Source: CAZAGO01 sp964485045
GTDB lineage: Archaea; Nanobdellota; Nanobdellia; Pacearchaeales; GW2011-AR1
Assembly (NCBI GenBank): GCA_964485045.1
Contig: CAZAGO010000013.1
Location: forward strand, 1-17,118
DNA length: 17,118 nt
Direction of reading: 5' to 3'
Part shown: in pieces, positions 6,925 to 13,579 of the stretch
Layout of the letters: every line of letters begins with the position of its first letter
Position numbering within the stretch: position 1 is the stretch's first letter
Translations under genes and position numbers: made by a program
The notes under the pieces: model-generated
Databases searched by the model: none
Seen by the model: the letters and a program-made list of their open reading frames with translations, nothing else
What the model was told of the DNA's origin: nothing

Positions 6925-7140
6925 ATGAAAAAAGAAAAAAATAAGATAACAAAAGATATGACATTTAGAGAAGTAGTCATTACTTATCCTGGTAGTGCAG
7001 AATTTCTCTTTAAACGCGGATTTCATTGTATTGGTTGTCCAATGGCTTCTATGGAGAGCATAGAAGATGGAGCTATTGCGCATGGAGAGGACCCTGAAAA
7101 ACTGATAAATGATTTAAATAAGTTTTTGGAAAAAAAATAA
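6925..7140 (+). CDS. DUF1858-type CxxC redox protein
   Basis: This 71-residue protein matches the DUF1858 / hybrid-cluster-associated disulfide family: ITKDMTFREVV, PGSAEFLFKRGFHCIGCPMAS and EDGAIAHG. The CIGC motif (Cys35, Cys38) is the feature of the family, whose members are small helical proteins found near Fe-S and nitrosative-stress genes. It may act as a thiol-redox partner or carry sulfur or metal between IscS, the methyltransferase and IscU; that role is inference from position. It starts one base after the methyltransferase stop and is followed after one base by the IscU-type gene. Confidence 0.88.
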   Translation: MKKEKNKITKDMTFREVVITYPGSAEFLFKRGFHCIGCPMASMESIEDGAIAHGEDPEKLINDLNKFLEKK

Positions 7141-7141
7141 A

Positions 7142-7513
7142 ATGCCAAAAGAATTTCAAGACGAATTAATCAAGAATATATTTAATCCTAAACATTTTGG
7201 AGAAATAAAAAATCCTGATGCAACTGGAGAGTCAATTAATCCTCAGTGTAAAGATTTTACAAAAGTATATCTTAGAATAAAAAATGGGGTTATAAAAGAT
7301 GCGAAATTTCAGACGATAGGTTGTATGGCTGCAATTGCTTATTCAGATAAAACTTGTGAGATGGTTATAGGAAAGAGTATTGAAGAAGCTAAAAAAATAG
7401 AACCAGAAAATGTTTTAAGAGAAATAAAAGGTTTTCCCGAAGAAAAGACTCATTGTAGTATTATGGGACCAAATGCAATAAAGAAAGCGATTGATAGTTA
7501 TGAGAAAAAATAA
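7142..7513 (+). CDS. iscU: IscU/NifU-type Fe-S scaffold protein
   Basis: This 123-residue scaffold builds Fe-S clusters from IscS-derived sulfur. The family pattern is visible: NPKHFGEIKNPDATG at the N-terminus, the first cysteine in NPQCKDFT (Cys36, Asp38), the second in TIGCMAAIAYS (Cys61), and the third in KTHCSIMG (His104, Cys105). All three cluster cysteines, the Asp and the His are kept. One difference is Lys37, where most IscU proteins have Gly (CGD). It is the last gene of the operon and ends four bases before the convergent aIF2 gamma gene. No HscA/HscB chaperones or ferredoxin gene are in the window. Confidence 0.93.
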   Translation: MPKEFQDELIKNIFNPKHFGEIKNPDATGESINPQCKDFTKVYLRIKNGVIKDAKFQTIGCMAAIAYSDKTCEMVIGKSIEEAKKIEPENVLREIKGFPEEKTHCSIMGPNAIKKAIDSYEKK

Positions 7514-7517
7514 TCTT

Positions 7518-8705
7518 TTATTCTAATATTTCGCCCCAACCGATTAATCTCCAGTGAGAATTGATATTCCTCGCCATTCCTACATTTTCACCTTTTATTG
7601 CAATTATAGGAATATTAAGATTAAGTTCAATTCCATCTTTTGTAATTTTTTCAACTGTTCCTACTGTAATCGTTGTGCTTACACTTAGCATAATCATTTC
7701 TTTTACCTTTAATGGTTCTACAGGCGTATTCTCATGAGTTCCAAGAACCTCTTTAAATAACTCGGGTTTTATTCTTATTTTATGTGAAATTTCTGGAAGA
7801 ATTCCTTTTAAAGAAAATAAACATCCGGTTAGGGAATCTGTTTTAGTTAAATGAGGATCAAGACTTGTTTCTATAGATATACTTGCACCTGGGAATGCCT
7901 CATTTATTGAACTATTTCCTTTATGAAGAGAAGTAATTTTTGCATTTAGTGTTTGATGATTTATTTGATTTGCTTTTTTAATTATTATTCCTGGTTTTAT
8001 TTCTATCTCATCTCCTACTTTTAATTTTCCTTTTTTCAAGACTCCTCCAAGTACCCCTCCTTTAAGGTTTTCTATTAGAGTTCCTGGTTTGTTTATATCA
8101 AAGCTTCTTGCAATTAAAAAGATAGGAGGGGAATTTATTTCTCTTTTTGGAATTTCTATTTTGCATAGTTCTTCGAGAATCTTATCAATGTTTATATTTT
8201 GTTGTGCAGATGCAGGAATTATAGGCGCATTTTCATATTGGGTATTTTTTAAAAAAGATTTTATCTCATTGTAATTTTTAAGAGCTTGTTCTTTTGATAC
8301 TAAATCTATTTTATTTTGAACAATTATTATGCTCTTTATTTTTTTTGCTTGAAGTGCTACGAAGTGTTCTTTTGTTTGAGGTTTTATTCCTTCGTTAGCA
8401 GCTATAACTAGAATTGCTGCATCAATTATTGCTGCTCCTGAGAGCATGGTTGCCATAAGCATTTCGTGTCCTGGAGCATCAATAAAACTAATATATCTCA
8501 CAGGAGTTCCTTTTTTTTCAAAAGTATATTTTTCTCCTTCTTTTCTAATTATCATCTCGGCATATCCTAGTTTTATAGTTATTCCTCTTTTCAGTTCTTC
8601 AGAATGGGTGTCTGCAAACTTTCCAGTAAGCTTGCTTAAAAGAGTTGTTTTTCCGTGGTCTATATGTCCTACAATTCCAATATTTAATTCTGGAAGTTCT
8701 GTCAT
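7518..8705 (-). CDS. eif2g: Translation initiation factor aIF2 subunit gamma
   Basis: This is the GTPase core of heterotrimeric aIF2, which brings initiator Met-tRNA to the small ribosomal subunit. The 395 residues include G1 GHIDHGKT (13-20), the switch Thr in RGITIKLGY (Thr43), G3 DAPGH (76-80), G4 NKID (131-134) and a SAQ G5. The family signatures LMATMLSGAA, RSFDINKPGT, LKGGVLGG and the closing WRLIGWGEI are present. The zinc knuckle normally inserted between the switch Thr and DAPGH (four Cys in most archaea) is missing: that stretch (about 51-72) has no cysteine. The TATA-like CTTAAAAAC at 8726-8734 fits the ATG at 8705. Confidence 0.96.
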   Translation of the reverse strand: MTELPELNIGIVGHIDHGKTTLLSKLTGKFADTHSEELKRGITIKLGYAEMIIRKEGEKYTFEKKGTPVRYISFIDAPGHEMLMATMLSGAAIIDAAILVIAANEGIKPQTKEHFVALQAKKIKSIIIVQNKIDLVSKEQALKNYNEIKSFLKNTQYENAPIIPASAQQNINIDKILEELCKIEIPKREINSPPIFLIARSFDINKPGTLIENLKGGVLGGVLKKGKLKVGDEIEIKPGIIIKKANQINHQTLNAKITSLHKGNSSINEAFPGASISIETSLDPHLTKTDSLTGCLFSLKGILPEISHKIRIKPELFKEVLGTHENTPVEPLKVKEMIMLSVSTTITVGTVEKITKDGIELNLNIPIIAIKGENVGMARNINSHWRLIGWGEILE

Positions 8706-8725
8706 AAAAATAGATTGTGTGGTTA

Positions 8726-8734
8726 GTTTTTAAG
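8726..8734 (-). promoter_or_regulatory. TATA-like element for the aIF2 gamma gene
   Basis: The minus strand reads CTTAAAAAC about 21-29 bases upstream of the aIF2 gamma ATG. It lies in the 38-base gap after the toxin stop, so aIF2 gamma is probably transcribed independently of the toxin-antitoxin pair. Confidence 0.4.
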
Positions 8735-8743
8735 TTTTGGGTT

Positions 8744-9013
8744 TTATTTTTTGTATATCCTATCATGATGGTCAAAATCATCAAAAATTATCGTATCTGT
8801 CGTTTTGTTATATTGAAAAACAAGAACAAAGTGTCCTATATGGGCTCTTTTTGAATCTTTCATATTGTATCTTAAATTTTTGTAGTGCTCAATCTCATAA
8901 CATTTTTTAATTTCATCAATTTTTTTAAGAAGTTGTTCATAAAGAGATTTATCTTTTTTTGATAATTTCTTCATTGATGTTTGAAGAAATTTACTTATTT
9001 CCGAATTATGCAT
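8744..9013 (-). CDS. RelE/YafQ-type toxin
   Basis: This 89-residue protein has the RelE-superfamily outline: an N-terminal helical pair rich in Lys (FLQTSMKKLSKKDKSLYEQLLKKIDEI), then HYKNLRYNMKDSKRAHIGHFVLVFQY, and a final strand IIFDDFDHHDRIYKK. Members bind the ribosome and cut mRNA in the A site. The basic residues and the C-terminal DHHDRIY, which matches the H-x(2)-Y/R end of many family members, support the call. The gene follows the antitoxin by five bases, the usual order. Its target and activity are inferred from the family. Confidence 0.8.
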   Translation of the reverse strand: MHNSEISKFLQTSMKKLSKKDKSLYEQLLKKIDEIKKCYEIEHYKNLRYNMKDSKRAHIGHFVLVFQYNKTTDTIIFDDFDHHDRIYKK

Positions 9014-9018
9014 CTTTT

Positions 9019-9255
9019 TTAGCTAGTGGCTTTTCTTAAATCTTCAATAGAATCAAACTTAAAATATTTTCCTTTTCTTATTTTCTTTAATTTTTCCAAA
9101 TATTCTGGCCTTAATTCTGGTTCTAGAAAGCTTTCTTCATAAGTTTGAGTAATTAAAGCTACTGCTTCACTTTTGTTTTTTAACCCAAATTTAGCTTTTA
9201 CAATATTCAATATTCTGTCTTCTCTTTCACCTATTTTTATAATATTTTGGACCAT
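9019..9255 (-). CDS. DUF2683-like ribbon-helix-helix antitoxin
   Basis: This 78-residue protein has an N-terminal part (residues 2-40) resembling a ribbon-helix-helix DNA-binding domain: VQNIIKIGEREDRILNIVKAKF, followed by GLKNKSEAVALITQTYEE. The C-terminal part (LEPELRPEYLEKLKKIRKGKYFKF) would wrap the toxin. The pattern matches the archaeal DUF2683 antitoxins as I recall them. It neutralises the downstream RelE-type toxin and likely autoregulates the pair. The AT-only promoter region upstream (9276-9310) contains repeated TATAAAAAAT-like units that could serve as TATA box and operator. Confidence 0.78.
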   Translation of the reverse strand: MVQNIIKIGEREDRILNIVKAKFGLKNKSEAVALITQTYEESFLEPELRPEYLEKLKKIRKGKYFKFDSIEDLRKATS

Positions 9256-9280
9256 CTTATTATTTTTAATTATGTTTAGT

Positions 9281-9302
9281 TATTTTTTATAATTTTTTAT
9301 AA
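9281..9302 (-). promoter_or_regulatory. Tandem TATA-like repeats upstream of the toxin-antitoxin pair
   Basis: On the plus strand TATTTTTTATAATTTTTTAT contains two copies of ATTTTTTATAAT-like sequence 10 bases apart. On the minus strand they read ATTATAAAAAATTATAAAAAATA, 26-47 bases upstream of the antitoxin ATG. One copy is suitably placed as TATA box. The one-helical-turn repeat spacing also suits binding of a ribbon-helix-helix antitoxin. Confidence 0.4.
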
Positions 9303-9320
9303 TATTTAAACATTTTGGTT

Positions 9321-9572
9321 CTATCCATATCTAAGGCTTTGAATTAATAAGATTGTCCAAAGAATTCCTGCAAGAGTATTCATTGCCGATGAAAAATATA
9401 TAGATAATGTAAAATAAACAAATGAAACAGAGTAGAGAGCGATAGAGGTTATTATTGCTGTTTGAGTAGAGATTAATGCTTTTTTCATTTTGAAGCCTTT
9501 TATAATTTGAGGAATGAGTGCATAGCTCATAAGAAAAACAGCAATAGTTATTACTAAATCTTGCCAAATCAT
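9321..9572 (-). CDS. PQ-loop / SemiSWEET-like small membrane protein
   Basis: This 83-residue protein has three predicted membrane helices (about 5-24, 33-58, 61-80). The end of the first carries Pro21-Gln22 in YALIPQIIKGF, the signature of PQ-loop transporters. Three helices and about 85 residues match SemiSWEET half-transporters, which dimerise to move sugars. The substrate cannot be told from the sequence. Its ATG overlaps the rarA stop by four bases (9569-9572), so the two genes are cotranscribed, with no obvious functional link. Confidence 0.72.
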   Translation of the reverse strand: MIWQDLVITIAVFLMSYALIPQIIKGFKMKKALISTQTAIITSIALYSVSFVYFTLSIYFSSAMNTLAGILWTILLIQSLRYG

Positions 9573-10816
9573 TCAGAGTCTTCCATTCTTTTTTTTATAT
9601 ATTTTTCGTAGCCTCTTTCAGTAGGTTCGTAGAATTTTTCATTTTTTATTTCAGGAGGAAGATGTTCTTGATTAACTTTTGAATCTTTAAATTCAGGAGC
9701 ATATTGATATCCTTTTCCATAGCCTAAATCTTTCATTAGTTTTGTTTCTGCATTTCTCAAGTGAAGAGGTATAGAAAGGTTTCCTGTTTGGTTTATTATT
9801 TCTTTTGTTTTATTCACTGCTTCGTAAACTCTATTTGATTTTTCTGCCGTTGCAAGATAAATTGCAGTTTGTACTAAAGCAGTATTACATTCTGGATAAC
9901 CGAGAAATTCTACTGCTTGTTTTGCAGCGGTTGCAATTTGAAGTGCTTGAGGATCTGCATTTCCTATATCTTCTGAAGCAAATCTTATCATTCTTCTTAT
10001 AATATATTTAGGGTCTTCACCAGCTTCAATCATTCTCATAGTCCAATAAACTGCTCCTTGTGCATCAGAGTCTCTCATGGATTTGTGCAAAGCAGAGATT
10101 ATATTATAATGCTCTTCTCCGTTTTTGTCATATCTTAGAAACTTTTGTGCAGAGTTTTGTATCGTTTCTTTTTGTATTTCTTTTTCATTTGAAAGAGAGG
10201 AAGTAATTTCAAGAATATTTAATGCTGTTCTTGCATCTCCATTTGAGAGGTTAAATATTAATTTTTTATTTTCAGGTTTAATAGAGAAAGCGTTATTTAG
10301 TCCTTTTTCACTGGCAATTGCTCTGTCTATTATTTTAAATATCGCTTCTTCATTAAGTTCTTTTAAAGTAAATACTCTTGAACGAGAAAGAAGTGCAGAA
10401 ATTATTTCAAAAGAAGGGTTTTCCGTTGTTGCACCTATGAGCGTTATAGTTCCGTCTTCAACAAAAGGAAGAAGAAAGTCTTGCTGAGCTTTATTAAATC
10501 TATGAATTTCATCTAAAAAGAGAATAGTTTTTTTATGAAATAGCTTTGCTCTTTGAATTGCTTTTTCCACATCTGCTTTTCCAGCACTTACAGCAGATAA
10601 TCCAACAAATTCAGAATTTGTAACCCTTGAAATTAATCTTGCAAGAGTTGTTTTTCCACACCCTGGTGGCCCCCATAAAATTATAGAAGAATATAATTCT
10701 CCTTTTTCAATTGCTGCTCTTAGAGGTTGATTTTCTCCTACGATATGTTCTTGTCCAACAAAATCTTCTATTTTCTCTGGACGCATTCTGTGTGCAAGAG
10801 GTTTTACAACAGCCAT
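9569..10816 (-). CDS. rarA: Replication-associated recombination ATPase RarA/MgsA
   Basis: This AAA+ ATPase of the RarA/Mgs1/WRNIP1 family acts at stalled replication forks. The 415-residue length is normal. Visible features are the start LAHRMRPEKIEDFVGQEHIVG, Walker A GPPGCGKTT (49-57), Walker B ILFLDEIHRF (98-107), NKAQQDFLLP, sensor region IGATTENPSFE (128-137), the arginine-finger region LLSRSRVF, and the family C-terminal domain with EDIGNADPQAL and a late YGKGYQYAPEF. The closest relatives of this family are clamp-loader ATPases, but the C-terminal domain separates them. A TATA element (CTTAAATAC, 10837-10845 on the minus strand) precedes the ATG. The gene heads a two-gene unit with the PQ-loop protein. 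Confidence 0.96.
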   Translation of the reverse strand: MAVVKPLAHRMRPEKIEDFVGQEHIVGENQPLRAAIEKGELYSSIILWGPPGCGKTTLARLISRVTNSEFVGLSAVSAGKADVEKAIQRAKLFHKKTILFLDEIHRFNKAQQDFLLPFVEDGTITLIGATTENPSFEIISALLSRSRVFTLKELNEEAIFKIIDRAIASEKGLNNAFSIKPENKKLIFNLSNGDARTALNILEITSSLSNEKEIQKETIQNSAQKFLRYDKNGEEHYNIISALHKSMRDSDAQGAVYWTMRMIEAGEDPKYIIRRMIRFASEDIGNADPQALQIATAAKQAVEFLGYPECNTALVQTAIYLATAEKSNRVYEAVNKTKEIINQTGNLSIPLHLRNAETKLMKDLGYGKGYQYAPEFKDSKVNQEHLPPEIKNEKFYEPTERGYEKYIKKRMEDSE

Positions 10817-10836
10817 ATTTTTAGAGAAAGATTGAG

Positions 10837-10845
10837 GTATTTAAG
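10837..10845 (-). promoter_or_regulatory. TATA box for rarA
   Basis: The minus strand reads CTTAAATAC 21-29 bases upstream of the rarA ATG (10816), in the 37-base gap after the S6e stop. Confidence 0.45.
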
Positions 10846-10853
10846 GATTACTT

Positions 10854-11309
10854 TTATTCAGCTTTAGGTGTTTCTTCAGCTTTAGCTTTAGGCTGATTTT
10901 GTTCAGGGAAAATTTCCTGTAATTTTTTGTTGCCTTCTTTTATTATCTTTAGATTAATTTGTGTAATTGCTGGAGATAGGATTTTTCCTCTAACAGTTTT
11001 TCTTAATCTAAGTCCTTTTGGGCGAGCTCTACCAACTCTTTTTTTACCTTCTCTTCTTGGTTTTTTAGCCATATATTTTCCAAAAGTCAAAAGCACTTTG
11101 CTTAAACCTGTTCCTAAGGATTCTTTTTTTGCGGCAAATCCAGCTTTATCACTTGCACCTGTTATTTCAAATTCATAACCTTTTAAATCTGAAGAAATAT
11201 CACTTCCCTGTACTTTTTCATTGAGCTCTTTTCCAACTAATTCTTCCGCTTCAGCTTCTAAATGAAAGGTTTTTCCTGTCTTATCCGCGATGTTTATTTT
11301 GAAAACCAT
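10854..11309 (-). CDS. rps6e: Ribosomal protein S6e (eS6)
   Basis: This 151-residue small-subunit protein occurs in archaea and eukaryotes. Recognised segments are FKINIADKTGKTFHLEAE, GKELNEKVQGSDI, GYEFEITGASDKAGF (44-58), KVLLTFGKYMAKKP and RLRKTVRGKILSPAITQINLKI, which is the family's basic signature with the KTVRG-x-I pattern. The C-terminus ends in a Lys/Glu/Pro/Ala-rich tail (about 138-151). It lies 52 bases downstream of aIF5B on the same strand, an association of translation genes seen in other archaea. Confidence 0.95.
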   Translation of the reverse strand: MVFKINIADKTGKTFHLEAEAEELVGKELNEKVQGSDISSDLKGYEFEITGASDKAGFAAKKESLGTGLSKVLLTFGKYMAKKPRREGKKRVGRARPKGLRLRKTVRGKILSPAITQINLKIIKEGNKKLQEIFPEQNQPKAKAEETPKAE

Positions 11310-11338
11310 TTTTTATATAAGTATTTATTGGAGAATTG

Positions 11339-11347
11339 GTTTAAAAA
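11339..11347 (-). promoter_or_regulatory. TATA-like element for S6e
   Basis: The minus strand reads TTTTTAAAC 30-38 bases before the S6e ATG (11309), in the gap after the aIF5B stop. The position is slightly far, giving a leader of a few bases. Read-through from aIF5B is also possible. Confidence 0.35.
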
Positions 11348-11361
11348 GATTGTGTTATGAA

Positions 11362-13143
11362 TTAAATCCCCCATTCGGGTTTTTTCTTTCTCTTTATTTC
11401 TGCTAATTCTTGAAGTGCTTTTAACTCATTTGATGAAAGCAAATCTTTATTTTTTTTGAAGCTTCTAAAACTTGATTCACCCATATCAGAATAAAGAAAT
11501 TTTTTATCTTCTAATTGTCTTTCAAAATTGACTCCTGAAATTGAAATAGCAACTTCCATTCCTTCTGTTGCTTCTTGGACTGATTTTTTTTCTGATTGTA
11601 TATTTTTTATTTTTCCTATTTCAATTCCTGTTTCATCAATTAAGTTTGTTCCTGAAAAAAGTCTTCCTGCTTCTATTTTAACTCCGAAAATACACGGATT
11701 GGTATTTCTAAAAACGTATTGGTGGAGAATATCCAGCTTGCATAGGTGAGCAAGACTCATCAATCTTCTTTTTTCAATTTCATTTATTTTTTCTTTTCTG
11801 AATTCAACTAATTTATCAATTAATTCATAAATAACTTCGTTTGTAATTATCTTTACATTTCCTTTTATCTCTTTTGCATCTTCTTCTATTTCTACATTAA
11901 ATCCAGCAATAATTGCATCTAGTTCATCTATCTCGAAATTTGCTTTTGCACAAACTATATCTGCTTTATTTATTTCGCCTATTCCTGCTTTTAGTACAGG
12001 TATGTTGCTTTGTTTTAGTAGAACTAAAAGTGCTTCTAGACTTCCAAGTGAGTCGGCTTTTGCAATTATTCCTTTCTTATCTGTTTTTATATTCTCAGAA
12101 ATTTCTTTTTTGAATATTTCTTTTATTTCTTCCAGATTATTTTTATATGCTAAAAAAGGCATGCCTGGAGCGATATTATTTTTTTCTATTAATTGCATTC
12201 TTAATCCGGTTGAAGCGTGAACTTTTTGTTTTGGTTTAAATTTTGAACAGAGAGGTTCGATTTCTTCGAGAACTCTTATTCTAGTTATTATTGGTTCTCC
12301 TTCAAAATTAGCAATTGCAATTTCGTCGTTTTTTGATAGTTCACCATCATACAATATTGACTCTATGTAATTTGTACTTCTGTCTTTTTTTACTTCAAGC
12401 ATGACTCCTTTAGGTTCTTTTCCTAGTTCTAATTTATTTATTAAATATTTTTGACTTAATCCACATAAAACTATAATTAATTCCGCAATTCCTTCTTTTG
12501 TTCTTGCAGAGCAAGGGACAAGTGCTATTTTCTTTGTGAAATCTGAAATATTGTAGAATAAATCAGAATCAAATTCATAACTGTTCAATGCACCCATGAT
12601 AACCATATATCTTTCATCAAATATTTGTTTCACATTTGGTGGTTGCATTTCTATACTTTTTTTTAAAGAAGGATCAAGTTTTCTCCAACTACTTATGTTA
12701 TCTATTTTATTTAATGCGATGATGAAAGGAGTTTTGTTTCTTTTTAGAATTTGAATTACTTCTGCTGTTTGAGGTTTTATTCCTTCATTTATATCTATAA
12801 CTAAAACTGCTAAATCTGCTAAACTTCCTCCTCTCTTTCTTAAATTTGTAAATGCTGCGTGCCCTGGAGTATCAATTAGTAAAAATCCAGGAATCGTAAG
12901 TTCAATTCCAGAACTCTTTATTAAAGGGCAAGCTTTATTCAATTGTTCTGCTGGATAAGATGTAAAGGATATTTTTTGAGTTATTCCTCCTTTTTCTCCT
13001 TCTTGAATACAGCTATCTCTAAGGCAATCTAAAATAGATGTTTTTCCATGGTCTACGTGCCCACAAACCGTAACGATTGGTTGACGGATGCCTAAATTGG
13101 ACACCGTAGACCTTTCTGCTGAGTTATTTTTTTCAGATACCAT
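11362..13143 (-). CDS. infB: Translation initiation factor aIF5B
   Basis: This GTPase promotes ribosomal subunit joining and initiator tRNA placement; it is the archaeal relative of IF2/eIF5B. The 593 residues match the archaeal form without the long eukaryotic extension. G motifs are G1 GHVDHGKT (28-35), the switch Thr in GGITQKI (Thr55), G3 DTPGH (91-95), G4 NKID (145-148) and G5 SAR. Later domains show the second barrel (GVMLEVKKDRSTNYIESIL), domain III (GIIAKADSLGSLEALLVLL) and domain IV (CIFGVKIEAGRLFSGTNLI). No intein is present. The promoter is probably the TATA element at 13164-13174, right at the border of the foreign-looking island, and the transcript would be leaderless. Confidence 0.96.
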   Translation of the reverse strand: MVSEKNNSAERSTVSNLGIRQPIVTVCGHVDHGKTSILDCLRDSCIQEGEKGGITQKISFTSYPAEQLNKACPLIKSSGIELTIPGFLLIDTPGHAAFTNLRKRGGSLADLAVLVIDINEGIKPQTAEVIQILKRNKTPFIIALNKIDNISSWRKLDPSLKKSIEMQPPNVKQIFDERYMVIMGALNSYEFDSDLFYNISDFTKKIALVPCSARTKEGIAELIIVLCGLSQKYLINKLELGKEPKGVMLEVKKDRSTNYIESILYDGELSKNDEIAIANFEGEPIITRIRVLEEIEPLCSKFKPKQKVHASTGLRMQLIEKNNIAPGMPFLAYKNNLEEIKEIFKKEISENIKTDKKGIIAKADSLGSLEALLVLLKQSNIPVLKAGIGEINKADIVCAKANFEIDELDAIIAGFNVEIEEDAKEIKGNVKIITNEVIYELIDKLVEFRKEKINEIEKRRLMSLAHLCKLDILHQYVFRNTNPCIFGVKIEAGRLFSGTNLIDETGIEIGKIKNIQSEKKSVQEATEGMEVAISISGVNFERQLEDKKFLYSDMGESSFRSFKKNKDLLSSNELKALQELAEIKRKKKPEWGI

Positions 13144-13163
13144 ATAAAATGGATGAAAAAACC

Positions 13164-13174
13164 ACTTATAAAGT
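13164..13174. promoter_or_regulatory. Near-palindromic TATA element shared by aIF5B and the island genes
   Basis: ACTTATAAAGT (minus strand ACTTTATAAGT) lies 21-31 bases upstream of the aIF5B ATG (13143). It is also 33-43 bases upstream of the start at 13207, just before an AGGAGG. It may drive transcription in both directions. This is a position and motif argument only. Confidence 0.4.
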
Positions 13175-13193
13175 TAATCCAAACGAGGCAGGA

Positions 13194-13199
13194 AGGAGG
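13194..13199 (+). promoter_or_regulatory. Strong ribosome binding site that decides the start of the 47-residue protein
   Basis: AGGAGG ends seven bases before ATG 13207 (and four before ATG 13204). An in-frame upstream ATG at 13153 lies before or inside the TATA element and is unlikely to be used. A full Shine-Dalgarno is unusual beside the leaderless-type genes of this window. Confidence 0.6.
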
Positions 13200-13206
13200 A
13201 GTGATG

Positions 13207-13347
13207 ATGCTTCCCTGTGATTTATGTATTCCTCTTGTTGAGGGCACTCTTTGGCTGGTGCAAGGCATTTTTTACTTTGAAGATAGCAAGGGCAGGCAAA
13301 AGAAACTCGGAAAGATAAAGCCGAAGGAGATCAAATATGGCTTCTAA
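13207..13347 (+). CDS. 47-residue CxxC protein of the foreign-looking island
   Basis: This short protein begins MLPCDLCIPLVEG, with a CxxC pair, continues with an aromatic hydrophobic segment (TLWLVQGIFYFED) and ends in a Lys-rich part (KGRQKKLGKIKPKEIKYGF). I do not recognise it. The start was chosen for the AGGAGG at 13194; the open frame extends back to 13153. Its end overlaps the next gene by 11 bases, and the next gene also has its own Shine-Dalgarno (AAGGAGAT). Base composition is clearly higher in GC than the flanking genes, which suggests arrival with a mobile or transferred segment. Confidence 0.55.
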   Translation: MLPCDLCIPLVEGTLWLVQGIFYFEDSKGRQKKLGKIKPKEIKYGF

Positions 13348-13579
13348 AGAAGTTCAAAATCAACTAGGAAGTTCAAATTTGAACTTGTTCATATTTAACT
13401 GCCTTAAAGCAGGTCTCCGCCCATCTAAGATATGTGAGAAGTATGGTCTAAAGAAGACTGCTGTTCAGTATCATTTATCGATGCTAAAACAGGCAGGACT
13501 AATTGAAAAAGTTGGTTATGGAGTATGGGCGATTTTAAAAGAGTTGAAGAAATTCCTTTTAATTCTGAAAGAAAGATAA
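13337..13579 (+). CDS. Winged-helix DNA-binding protein, probably C-terminally truncated
   Basis: The 80-residue frame contains a helix-turn-helix of winged type: LFIFNCLKAGLRPSKICEKYGLKKTAVQYHLSMLKQAGLIEKVGYGVWAI (about 17-66). Up to about residue 65 the protein looks natural. The last 15 residues (KELKKFLLILKER) are read out of frame from DNA that encodes the cation-ATPase N domain, so the original C-terminus seems to be lost. AAGGAGAT lies eight bases before the ATG. Within the gene is an 18-base perfect palindrome at 13369-13386. It may regulate or initiate a mobile element; that is a guess from context. Confidence 0.6.
   Translation: MASKEVQNQLGSSNLNLFIFNCLKAGLRPSKICEKYGLKKTAVQYHLSMLKQAGLIEKVGYGVWAILKELKKFLLILKER
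13369..13386. repeat. 18-base perfect palindrome inside the winged-helix gene
   Basis: AAGTTCAAATTTGAACTT is a perfect palindrome just after the start of the winged-helix gene. A related half-site, AAGTTCAAAA, occurs slightly upstream (13350-13359). It could be the protein's own operator or just a codon-driven coincidence (Ser-Ser-Asn-Leu-Asn). Confidence 0.45.

Noticed and set aside
4721..7513. A standard arsenic resistance operon
   Set aside because: There is no ArsB/Acr3 pump, ArsC reductase or ArsA. The desulfurase, scaffold and DUF1858 genes point to sulfur or Fe-S handling.
9331..9567. Alternative frame within the PQ-loop gene
   Set aside because: The other frame (9321-9572) has three clean membrane helices, a PQ motif and an ATGA overlap with rarA. 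This one is Asn/Ser/Cys-rich without structure.
10125..10487. 120-codon open frame on the plus strand
   Set aside because: It lies wholly opposite rarA, whose motifs and frame are clear. The translation shows no domain and is a shadow of the antisense codon pattern.
13153..13206. Upstream start for the 47-residue island protein
   Set aside because: ATG 13153 lies before the TATA element and lacks a ribosome binding site. AGGAGG at 13194 points to ATG 13207 (or 13204).
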